From an uncultured Acidimicrobiaceae bacterium (GTDB lineage: Bacteria > Actinomycetota > Acidimicrobiia > Spongiisociales > SHLN01), in the NCBI GenBank assembly GCA_947259275.1, contig CAMYMH010000029.1, positions 1 to 32,083 of the forward strand: a stretch of DNA of 32,083 nt, read 5' to 3'. Both the position numbers and the translations under genes were made by a program. The notes below the pieces were generated by a model. The model searched no databases. It was given only the letters and a program-made list of their open reading frames with translations, and was not told where the DNA came from. Below, in pieces: positions 16,026-23,299 of the stretch. Numbering within the stretch: position 1 is the first letter of the stretch; each line of letters starts with the position of its first letter.

Positions 16026-16079
16026 GCAACCCGGAGGGTTGCCGCAACCCGGAGGGTTGCCGCAACCCGGAGGGTTGCC
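16026..16079. repeat. Three tandem 18-bp palindromic units
   Basis: GCAACCCGGAGGGTTGCC occurs three times head to tail (16026-16043, 16044-16061, 16062-16079). Each is a 7-bp stem with a GGA loop. They belong to the same palindrome family as the copies at 15848-15864, 15928-15944, 17525-17541 and 17545-17561, which have a GAA loop. Confidence 0.9.
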
Positions 16080-16144
16080 GAAGTCCCCTCAACCCATTCA
16101 TACGATGGTGGATGGTACCGGCGGAACGTCCCACCACCTATCGA

Positions 16145-16150
16145 TACACT
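16145..16150 (+). promoter_or_regulatory. Candidate -10 box (TACACT) for the MFS gene, leaderless type
   Basis: TACACT ends 8 bases before the ATG at 16159, and no Shine-Dalgarno sequence lies between them. A GGAAC sequence at 16123-16127 sits 17 bases further upstream and could be part of a -35 region. Confidence 0.4.
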
Positions 16151-16158
16151 GCGACGCC

Positions 16159-17364
16159 ATGTCCACCCGCTCTCCCCGCACCATCATCGTGCTCGGCTCT
16201 GTCATCGTTCTCATCGCCATGGGCGTCCGGCAGTCGTTTGGGCTCTTTCTCTCCCCCATCACTGAGGACCTCGGGATTGGTCGCGAGACGTTCTCGCTGG
16301 CGGTTGCACTCCAGAATCTCATTTTCGGGTTGCCGCTCGTCGGAATGCTCGCCGACAGGGTGGGAGCCCGGAAGGTCCTCTTCGCGTCGGGTGTTGTGTA
16401 TGCGGTCGGGCTGCTGATTGCCAGCTCGGTCGACACCGCAGCCGGGATCTTCGGGGCTTGGGGAATACTCCCCGGACTGGCCCTGAGCGGCGCATCGTAT
16501 GTCGTGGTCCTCGGTGCGGTGGGGCGGATCGTGACCCCCGAGCGGCGCTCGACCGCATTCGGGTTGATCACGGCCGCTGGATCCTTCGGAATGTTCGCCG
16601 TGATTCCCGGAGCCCAGTGGCTGCTCAGCAATCTCGGCTGGCGGAATGCGCTCCAGGTGACCGCCATCGGTGTTGGCCTGATCGCGGTACTGGGCTTGGC
16701 CTTCCCGGCCCACACGGCCGACGCCGACGACGCCCACCTCGACGAACCGCTGCCTACGGTGCTGAGGAGAGCATGGACCCACAAAGGGTATCTCCTGCTC
16801 ACGGCGGGTTTCTTCGTATGCGGGTTCCATGTGGCATTCGTCGCCACCCACCTGCCGGCCTACCTCACCGACAACGGGTTGACTGAGCTGGTTGGCGCCA
16901 GCGCCCTGTCGCTCATCGGCGTCTTCAATATCATCGGATCATCGACCTTCGGGGTCCTGGGCGATCGCTTCCGGAAACGTACGTTGCTCTCGATTCTCTA
17001 CATATCGCGGGCGGTGGTTTTCACGTTGTTCCTGCTATTGCCGCTCACATCTGCAACCGCCTTGATCTTCGGATCGGTGATCGGCTTTTTATGGCTGGCT
17101 ACCGTCCCCCTCACGAGCGGAATCGTTGCTCAGATTTTCGGATCTCGATACCTGTCAACTCTGTACGGGATTACGTTTCTCAGCCATCAGGTGGGCGCCT
17201 TCCTCGGCGTGTGGCTGGGGGGACGGGTATTTGACGCGACCGGGTCCTATGAACCGGTCTGGGTGGCAGCTGTGGTGCTTGGCCTGGTGGCCGGACTGAT
17301 CCACCTCCCGATATCGGAGACCCCCGTCAGTGTGAAGGCCGACCCTGCCGAGGCGGTCGCTTGA
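16159..17364 (+). CDS. MFS transporter (monocarboxylate/OFA-like)
   Basis: The 401-residue protein has about 12 TM helices. The first begins at residue 8 (TIIVLGSVIVLIAMGVRQSFGLFL) and is followed by SPITEDLGIGRETFSLAVALQNLIFGLPL. The loop 2-3 motif GMLADRVGARKV (about 61-72) is typical of MFS, and a matching FGVLGDRFRKRT loop lies in the second half (about 265-276). The 'RQSFGLFLSPI' start and overall layout resemble the oxalate/formate antiporter-monocarboxylate group. Substrate is unknown. The ATG at 16159 is preferred because TM1 follows at once. A longer frame to 15910 reads through repeats and is not credible. The gene is flanked on both sides by the GCAACCC palindrome family and is divergent from the mannosyltransferase. 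Confidence 0.88.
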   Translation: MSTRSPRTIIVLGSVIVLIAMGVRQSFGLFLSPITEDLGIGRETFSLAVALQNLIFGLPLVGMLADRVGARKVLFASGVVYAVGLLIASSVDTAAGIFGAWGILPGLALSGASYVVVLGAVGRIVTPERRSTAFGLITAAGSFGMFAVIPGAQWLLSNLGWRNALQVTAIGVGLIAVLGLAFPAHTADADDAHLDEPLPTVLRRAWTHKGYLLLTAGFFVCGFHVAFVATHLPAYLTDNGLTELVGASALSLIGVFNIIGSSTFGVLGDRFRKRTLLSILYISRAVVFTLFLLLPLTSATALIFGSVIGFLWLATVPLTSGIVAQIFGSRYLSTLYGITFLSHQVGAFLGVWLGGRVFDATGSYEPVWVAAVVLGLVAGLIHLPISETPVSVKADPAEAVA

Positions 17365-17433
17365 TCGCGTGCAGCATTGCCAACTCGTTCGGAGGGCCTC
17401 GGTCGGGGACATCCTGGCGGCTCGGATCAGGCG

Positions 17434-17588
17434 ACTCCAGGTGGGGAGCAACGTTCCCTTGGCTCTTCGGCTACCGCCTCCTCGCTAGGTTGACCGGGCC
17501 CCTCGACCACAGGAACGCGCATTCGCAACCCGAAGGGTTGCCCAGCAACCCGAAGGGTTGCCCCTCACTCCAGGTGGGGAGCAACGTT
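17434..17588. repeat. 22-bp direct repeat flanking paired palindromes
   Basis: A 22-base sequence beginning ACTCCAGGTGGGGAGC occurs at 17434-17455 and again at 17567-17588. The second copy is the coding 3' end of the histidine phosphatase gene. The two copies are 133 bases apart and enclose the two GCAACCCGAAGGGTTGC palindromes. This looks like an insertion or duplication that copied the end of the gene. Confidence 0.8.
17525..17561. repeat. Two GCAACCC-GAA-GGGTTGC palindromes, possible bidirectional terminator
   Basis: Identical 17-base palindromes lie at 17525-17541 and 17545-17561, in the 200-base gap between the convergent MFS and histidine phosphatase genes. The second one ends 4 bases before the phosphatase stop codon. 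The position suits transcription termination in both directions, but there is no U-tract. Confidence 0.7.
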
Positions 17589-18800
17589 GTAGTCGGCGAT
17601 GGTGGCGGAATCTTCGCTGATGAGGATGTGAGTAACCGCTGTGTTGGCGACAAAGGCGAGCCGGTCGCGACCGGAGTGACCGATGTCGAGCAGGTCGAGC
17701 ACGTAGGAGCGAATCGCCGCCCCGTGAGTCACCACTCCGACCCGGGCGCCGGCGTGCCGGTGGGCCAGCTCCTGCAGAGCTCCCTCCATCCGGGCGGCAG
17801 TGTCCATTAGCGATTCGCCGGTGGTTCCCCGGGGCAGGTCCTCGCCCCGGTCGTAGATCTGCTCCCACAGGTTGGCCCACTCGGACTGGATGGTCGGGGT
17901 GGTGAGATCCTCCCACTCACCGAGGTGCATTTCGATCACGCCCTCGTGTTGTTCCACCGGAACCCCCAATACCGCGGCCAGGGCGGCCGCGGTGTCCTGG
18001 GCTCGACGCAATGGTGAGGAGTACAGCGAGTCGAGTCCGGGATACCAGCCGGCAAGCGCGGCCGCCTGGGCATGGCCATCCACGCTGAGCTCGCCGTCGG
18101 TCACACCCTGCCAGCGGTCGTCGATGTTGGCGTCGGTCTCGCCATGACGAATCAGGGTGAGCAGCGTGTTTCCCTCGTCGTGCCTCTCTTGGGCCCATCG
18201 GTTGAGCGGACCGAGGTGGGTGGCGTCGTTGTAACTGATCAGCATCGGTCCCGACTCGTACACCCGGAAGTGCGTCAGCGACGTGTTCTCGAGGGGGCCG
18301 AAGCCGGACCAGAACGTCCGCGCTTGACCGAGCACATGGCGGCTGAGTGAGGCGATGACTCCGCCGTGGGCCACCACCAGGGCGCGATCGTCCGGTCCGA
18401 GCCCGGCTAGCAGCTTCTCGAAAGCGGCTCCAACGCGGGCATCGAATTCGGCCAGGCTTTCGCCGCCGCCCAGCTTGACATCTTCACCTCTGCGAACTGC
18501 GGCCAGCACTTCGGCGTCGTCGGCCGCAACCTCCTCCTGTGACCGGCCCTCCCAGGTGCCGATGTCCAGCTCCCGCCACATCGGATCGATCTCCGGTCGG
18601 CGGCCGAGCGACTCGGCGGTGTGAGCGGCCCGCTGCAGGTCGGAAGCGACGACGCGGTCGTAATGGTGGCCATCCAGTCGATAGGCGAGGGCCTCCGCCT
18701 GGAGGCGTCCTTCCTGGGACAACGGTGAGTCGCCCTGGCCTTGCCAGAGCCCGCTCCGGTTCGACTCCGATTGCCCATGGCGCACGACGGTTATCTCCAT
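17565..18800 (-). CDS. Tandem double-domain histidine phosphatase (phosphoglycerate mutase superfamily)
   Basis: The 411-residue protein is two complete histidine phosphatase domains in one chain. Domain 1 has the phosphohistidine motif VVRHGQSESN (His8), the acid region ELDIGTWEG (about 77-85) and the second histidine in VVAHGG (His145). Domain 2 repeats these as LIRHGETDAN (His219), EMHLGEWE (290-297) and VVTHGAAIRS (His359). Both active sites look intact. Single-domain relatives include GpmB-like phosphatases, CobC and the C-terminal domain of RNase H-acid phosphatase fusions; which substrate applies cannot be told. The ATG at 18800 has no Shine-Dalgarno sequence. It is convergent with the MFS gene and lies 71 bases after the pyrophosphatase gene on the same strand. 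Confidence 0.88.
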   Translation of the reverse strand: MEITVVRHGQSESNRSGLWQGQGDSPLSQEGRLQAEALAYRLDGHHYDRVVASDLQRAAHTAESLGRRPEIDPMWRELDIGTWEGRSQEEVAADDAEVLAAVRRGEDVKLGGGESLAEFDARVGAAFEKLLAGLGPDDRALVVAHGGVIASLSRHVLGQARTFWSGFGPLENTSLTHFRVYESGPMLISYNDATHLGPLNRWAQERHDEGNTLLTLIRHGETDANIDDRWQGVTDGELSVDGHAQAAALAGWYPGLDSLYSSPLRRAQDTAAALAAVLGVPVEQHEGVIEMHLGEWEDLTTPTIQSEWANLWEQIYDRGEDLPRGTTGESLMDTAARMEGALQELAHRHAGARVGVVTHGAAIRSYVLDLLDIGHSGRDRLAFVANTAVTHILISEDSATIADYNVAPHLE

Positions 18801-18832
18801 GGGTCAAGTCTCGCGCGCCCCGGCCCCCTACC

Positions 18833-18867
18833 TTGGGTCTTGGGTCTTGGGTCTTGGGACTTGGGAC
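18833..18867. repeat. Five tandem 7-bp repeats (TTGGGTC/TTGGGAC)
   Basis: Three TTGGGTC units are followed by two TTGGGAC units without gaps, in the 71-base gap between the pyrophosphatase gene and the double phosphatase gene. The array stops 4 bases before the pyrophosphatase stop codon. It is a short microsatellite-like array. Confidence 0.9.
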
Positions 18868-18871
18868 TCGC

Positions 18872-20938
18872 TTAGACGAAGGCGCTGGCGAAGATCACCG
18901 AGACGATCGTCATCACCTTGATGACGATGTTCATGGCCGGGCCCGAGGTGTCCTTGAAGGGGTCGCCAATGGTGTCGCCGACCACTGCCGCCTTGTGAGC
19001 GTCCGAGCCTTTGCCGCCAAACGCCCCGGCTTCGATGAACTTCTTGGCGTTGTCCCAGGCACCACCCGCATTCGCCATGTAGATCGCCAGCAGGAAGCCC
19101 GACACGAGCGCTCCGGCAAGGAACCCGCCGAGGGTTTCCACCGAGATGTAGCCGATGATTATCGGCAGGCCGACCGCCAGACCGCCCGGGACCACCATCT
19201 CTCGCAACGCGGCGGCAGTGGAGATGTCGACGCACCGGGCGTAGTCGGCGACTACCCCTTCCTTGCCCTCGCGCAGGCCCGGGATCTCCCGGAACTGGCG
19301 GCGGACCTCTTCGATCATCTGGAACGCGGCTCGGCCCACCGCCTTGATGGTGAGTGCGGCGAATAGATATGGGAAGGCGGCACCGAGGAAGAGCCCAACG
19401 GTGACCTTCACGTCGAGCAGATTGAGCTCGGTGAGACCGACGTTCTGCGTGAACGAGAAGAACAGGGCCAGGGCAGTGACGGCGGCCGACCCGATGGCAA
19501 AGCCTTTGGCCACCGCCGCAGTTGTGTTCCCGAGCGAATCGAGGGCATCGGTGGCTTCCCGCACCTCCGGGTCCAGATGGGCCATCTCGGCGATCCCGCC
19601 GGCGTTGTCGGCAATCGGGCCGTAGGCGTCGACCGAAACGGTGATCCCCAGGGTGGCGAGCACTCCAATCGCGGCGATGGCCACCCCGTAGATCCCCGCG
19701 AAGTCCACAGAATCGGCAAAGGCCCACTCGGCGGCCTCGTGGGCCGCGAAGATGCCGACCGCGGTTACGAGCACGGAAAAGGCGGCCGAGCGCTTCCCTT
19801 CGGCGATTCCCGCCAATGCCACCGTGGCGGGGCCGGTCTCGGACTGACGGGCAATCTCCTTGACAGTCCGGTAATGGTCGGAGGTGAATACCTCGGACAG
19901 CTGCCCGATGAGATAACCGACCGCCAGGCCAACCACAACCGCGACGAACAGACCCGGCCAGTTCTCCACTCCTGCCTCGCCGTCGAACAGGACGAACGTA
20001 ATAACGAAGGTCCCGATGGCTGCCAGGACCGCGGCACTGTTCGTTCCCCGGTGGAGGGCGGCGGCCAGCTTGCCGCCGGTCGGCCGCACCAGGAACGATC
20101 CGATGATGGAAGCGAGCATGCCGATGGCGGCGATCGCAAGTGGGTACACGATGGCTTCGGTGATGAACTCCTGGCCGGCGAACACGGTGGCGGCGAAGAT
20201 GATCGGCGCCACGAGCGAACCGACGTAGCTCTCAAACAGGTCGGCGCCCATGCCGGCGACATCGCCGACGTTGTCCCCGACGTTGTCGGCGATGGTGGCC
20301 GGGTTACGCGGATCATCCTCGGGAATGCCGGCTTCCACCTTCCCGACCAGGTCGGCGCCCACGTCGGCGGCCTTGGTATAGATGCCGCCACCAACCCGGG
20401 CGAACAGGGCGATCGAGGAGCCTCCCAGGCCGACGGCGGCGATGACCTCGAAGGCGTCTTCGACCTCGAGCCATTCAACGAAGAACAGGTAGGCGAGGGC
20501 GAAGCCGGCCAAGCCGAGACCGGCGACGGTGAAGCCCATGACGGCCCCGCCTCGGAAGGCAAGCGGTAGTGCCTTTTCGACGCCGCCCAACCGGGCGGCT
20601 TCTGTGGTCCGGGCATTGGCGGCAGTGGCCACCCGCATGCCGACGAAGCCGGCCAGCGCCGACAGGGCGGCCCCGAAGATGTAGGCGAGCGCGCCCCACG
20701 GCCAGCCCCAGTCGAGGAGCACCGAGATGAGGATCGCCAGGATCACGACGAAGGCGGCGACCCAGGTGTACTCGCGGCGCAAGAAGGCGTTGGCTCCGTC
20801 CGAGATGGCCGCCGAGATCTCCTTCATGCGGTCCGAACCCTGCGGGGCGGCGATTACCTGGTTGGCATAGAAATAGGCCAGCACCAGAGCTGCCAACCCG
20901 GCTACGAGCGCGAGATAAATCCAAACAACATCTTCCAC
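18872..20938 (-). CDS. hppA: Membrane-bound ion-pumping pyrophosphatase, K+-dependent subclass
   Basis: This enzyme couples pyrophosphate hydrolysis to H+ and/or Na+ pumping across the membrane. The 688-residue protein has about 16 TM helices and the substrate-binding block GADLVGKVEAGIPEDDPRNP (194-213) with DNVGDNVGDVAGMGADLFESY (218-238). A second acidic block contains DAYGPIADNAGGIAEM (437-452). A third, near the C-terminus, contains FGGKGSDAHKAAVVGDTIGDPFKDTSGPA. The segment GNTTAAVAKGF (470-480) has Ala at the position that is Lys in K+-independent enzymes, which points to K+ dependence. Whether H+ or Na+ is pumped cannot be decided from what I can see. The start is a GTG with GGAG 7 bases upstream. 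The gene is transcribed divergently from the LamG lipoprotein, with 172 bases between them. Confidence 0.96.
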   Translation of the reverse strand: MEDVVWIYLALVAGLAALVLAYFYANQVIAAPQGSDRMKEISAAISDGANAFLRREYTWVAAFVVILAILISVLLDWGWPWGALAYIFGAALSALAGFVGMRVATAANARTTEAARLGGVEKALPLAFRGGAVMGFTVAGLGLAGFALAYLFFVEWLEVEDAFEVIAAVGLGGSSIALFARVGGGIYTKAADVGADLVGKVEAGIPEDDPRNPATIADNVGDNVGDVAGMGADLFESYVGSLVAPIIFAATVFAGQEFITEAIVYPLAIAAIGMLASIIGSFLVRPTGGKLAAALHRGTNSAAVLAAIGTFVITFVLFDGEAGVENWPGLFVAVVVGLAVGYLIGQLSEVFTSDHYRTVKEIARQSETGPATVALAGIAEGKRSAAFSVLVTAVGIFAAHEAAEWAFADSVDFAGIYGVAIAAIGVLATLGITVSVDAYGPIADNAGGIAEMAHLDPEVREATDALDSLGNTTAAVAKGFAIGSAAVTALALFFSFTQNVGLTELNLLDVKVTVGLFLGAAFPYLFAALTIKAVGRAAFQMIEEVRRQFREIPGLREGKEGVVADYARCVDISTAAALREMVVPGGLAVGLPIIIGYISVETLGGFLAGALVSGFLLAIYMANAGGAWDNAKKFIEAGAFGGKGSDAHKAAVVGDTIGDPFKDTSGPAMNIVIKVMTIVSVIFASAFV

Positions 20939-21096
20939 AGAACAGCTCCACAGGGGTCGGAAATCGGCGGGAGTATAACGAATCAGACCCCCGCCGAGCC
21001 GGTCCCGGCCAGGTTAACGGAACTGTCCGAGAGTCTGCGCCTCGCCGTGCAGGCATCCGGCGCGATGTACGGTGAATGCGCGCTCGGGTTTCGTTG

Positions 21097-21102
21097 TATG
21101 TT
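21097..21102 (+). promoter_or_regulatory. Candidate -10 box (TATGTT) for the LamG lipoprotein gene
   Basis: TATGTT ends 8 bases before the ATG at 21111, the same layout as before other genes here without a Shine-Dalgarno sequence. If translation really starts at 21159 or 21192, the same box would give a leader of 48 or 81 bases. Confidence 0.4.
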
Positions 21103-21110
21103 GACGACTC

Positions 21111-23099
21111 ATGGAGAAGAGGGATTGTCAGGAGCGTCCGGGACTCCGTAGAGGCACCATGCCTGGTGTCTCACGCCGGAGGGACCGGTTCGTGAATCGC
21201 CCTCCGAGCCGGTGGCTGCTGCAGGTCGTCCTGGTGGCGCTGGCGGCTGGCGGGTGCACTCAGGCCACAGAATCGGCGACTCCGACCACCCGGGACGTTG
21301 CGACCGCCGAGAACCCCCTCTGTGGTGACTTATTCTCCCTCGAGCGAACTGACTTGGGGATTGGTCGGACTTCGGAAGTGCATGGACTGGTGGCCAGCCG
21401 TCGCCACGCCGACGTGATCTGGGTCCTCGGCGAGGTTCGGGATGAACTTCGATTGTGGGCTGTCGGGCGTGACGACGGTGAGCCGCTTGGCGAGGCGGCA
21501 CTCCCAGCGGATCTGGCGGGCGTTATCGATATGGCGATCGGTCCCGGCACAGACGGGGACGATCTGTATCTGTTGCTCGACGACCCTGACCTCGATGCGA
21601 GCGTGCTCGAAGTGCTACGCGTCACCGAGCCGGACCCCTCTGCGCCGCAACTCGACTCCGAACCCACGCTGCTGAAGTTCTCATCCTCGGGACAGCGCCC
21701 ACCGGCAACGGCCCTGATGATCGATGGGGATAGCGGCGATCTGTACGTTGTCTCCACGGCACGGCGCAGGTCAAAGCTCCACCGGGCTTCGGCACCCATC
21801 TCAGTGGAAGGGACCGGCGAGCTTGCGGCGGTAGCCGGCATCGACGAATCCGTGACCGGAGCAGACCTCTCGGCCGACGGCGATGCCCTCGCGCTTCGGA
21901 CGCTTTTCGACATCTTGATCTGGGAACGCAATCCGGGCGAAGAGGTAGCAGCCACCATCGCCTCGGCTCCGTGCGTTGGGCTGGTCGCTGATAACGACCT
22001 CGGCGGGCCAATCGGCTTCGATGGGGACGGCCACCTCACAACCATCCAGCCCGGTCTGCAGCCCTCGATGAGCCAGCTTTCTGTACCTCCTCTCACGCAA
22101 GCCGCCGACGAGGCGCTCGATGAGACCCGCGCCGGGAGCGTCGCCCCCAAGGTGACCATTACCAACCCGCCCTCCGGATCCACGGTGATCGAGGGTGTTC
22201 CCCTCGAAGTGTCCGCGCAGGTTGACGACGACAACGAGGTCCGCGCGTCGAACCTGCAATGGAGATTGGAAGCGAAGCAATGCCCCGGTCAGGGCGACTG
22301 CCTCGTGACCGATTCAACCACTCAGTTCGGGTCTTCGGTCATGGTGACGCCGACCGGGGCAGCTCGCGAAGGTTCTCAATTCGTCCTGACGGTCACCTAC
22401 ACCGACGATTTCGATTTGACCACCAGCGACACCCTGGCACTCCCCTTTCAGCTTCCTGAACCAGTGCTCGGCTCCTCGGTTGCATTTGCAGGCGGCCATG
22501 TGGACGTCGGTGACATCCCGGGATTGTCAGAAGACATCAGCATCGAGTTCTGGGTATTGCCAGGGGATAGGACTGTGTTGCGCAATCCCATCGGGAAGAC
22601 GTTCACGGGCGAGGCGATGGTGACCCAGGGGACGGATGGGCGGTTGACTTTTGACCATGGTGATGGGGGGGACAATGATTTTCTGCGATCTTCGCCGTTG
22701 CCTTCGGGAGTCTGGTCCCATGCGGTGGTGACCCGCTCAGGGCGACGGGTGAGGTGGTATGTGAATGGGTCGCCGGACACGGGGAGGACGTTCACGGTGG
22801 TGCCCTCCGATTCTTCGTTGCCGCTGGTGATCGGTGATGGCTATGCGAATGAGTATGACGGGAGATTGGATGAGGTCGCCGTCTATGGCCAGGCGTTGAC
22901 TGCGTCCCAGGTGGCGGATCATTACGCGACTATTGGTGATCCGGTTGCCTACGGAAAGCTGGTTATGGGAGATTCACCAATCGGATACTGGCGTCTCGAC
23001 GAACCAGCAGGAACGCTGGCAAGAGACGAGACCGGCCAATGGGATGGCATCTACGACGGAGTCCTTTCCCTTGCACAGGCCGGAGCAGCAGTGCCGTAG
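21111..23099 (+). CDS. Putative lipoprotein with propeller-like, Ig-like and LamG domains; second LamG truncated
   Basis: The product (662 residues from the first ATG) has a signal sequence with hydrophobic core WLLQVVLVALAA and a lipobox-like AGGC (Cys49). Residues about 60-330 look like a beta-propeller with repeated Asp/Gly strands. An Ig-like domain starts near 345 (VTITNPPSGSTVIEGVPLEVSA). A LamG domain covers about 448-608, with FAGGHVDVGDIPG, ISIEFWVLP, GVWSHAVVTR, RWYVNGS and GRLDEVAVYGQALTASQV. A second LamG begins at about 620 (IGYWRLDEPAGTLARDETG) but ends after some 40 residues. Start choice is open: ATG 21111 has a TANNNT box 8 bases upstream, GTG 21192 has GGAGG 9 bases upstream and gives a normal 21-residue signal peptide. 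The LamG part has codon choices unlike its neighbours. Likely a surface carbohydrate- or protein-binding protein, probably 3'-truncated. Confidence 0.75.
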   Translation: MEKRDCQERPGLRRGTMPGVSRRRDRFVNRPPSRWLLQVVLVALAAGGCTQATESATPTTRDVATAENPLCGDLFSLERTDLGIGRTSEVHGLVASRRHADVIWVLGEVRDELRLWAVGRDDGEPLGEAALPADLAGVIDMAIGPGTDGDDLYLLLDDPDLDASVLEVLRVTEPDPSAPQLDSEPTLLKFSSSGQRPPATALMIDGDSGDLYVVSTARRRSKLHRASAPISVEGTGELAAVAGIDESVTGADLSADGDALALRTLFDILIWERNPGEEVAATIASAPCVGLVADNDLGGPIGFDGDGHLTTIQPGLQPSMSQLSVPPLTQAADEALDETRAGSVAPKVTITNPPSGSTVIEGVPLEVSAQVDDDNEVRASNLQWRLEAKQCPGQGDCLVTDSTTQFGSSVMVTPTGAAREGSQFVLTVTYTDDFDLTTSDTLALPFQLPEPVLGSSVAFAGGHVDVGDIPGLSEDISIEFWVLPGDRTVLRNPIGKTFTGEAMVTQGTDGRLTFDHGDGGDNDFLRSSPLPSGVWSHAVVTRSGRRVRWYVNGSPDTGRTFTVVPSDSSLPLVIGDGYANEYDGRLDEVAVYGQALTASQVADHYATIGDPVAYGKLVMGDSPIGYWRLDEPAGTLARDETGQWDGIYDGVLSLAQAGAAVP

Positions 23100-23289
23100 T
23101 CCTCGATCGATGGTCTTCCCCCGAACACCAGGATGGGCCGGTGTCGTGCACCCGAAGCTCTACTTGCCAACGAAGGGCCTGTTTGCGGTGGTGTGCTGGC
23201 CGCTACAACTCTTTGACCACCTGACGCGATTCTCAACTCAGAAAGACCGGATCCCCGGCGGGTACTACTGCATCGCCCGCCGCAAGTAG
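23100..23289 (+). pseudogene. 3' remnant of an unidentified gene fused behind the truncated LamG gene
   Basis: A frame offset from the lipoprotein reads HPKLYLPTKGLFAVVCWPLQ, then about 26 residues ending GGYYCIARRK and a TAG at 23289. It looks like a genuine C-terminus; the ending recalls class I methyltransferases, but I cannot identify it. It has no start codon of its own and no upstream domain. Together with the premature end of the second LamG domain this suggests a deletion that joined two unrelated 3' ends. It lies convergent to nhaA, 10 bases from its stop. Confidence 0.35.
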
Positions 23290-23299
23290 CACGCGATTC

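Noticed and set aside
15786..16079. Possible CRISPR array
   Set aside because: The 80-bp units are contiguous with no variable spacers and include gene start sequence; the 18-bp units are directly abutting. No cas genes are present.
19577..20569. 330-codon open frame on the plus strand
   Set aside because: Antisense shadow of the membrane pyrophosphatase gene; translation is Gly/Asp/Arg-rich with no recognisable motif.
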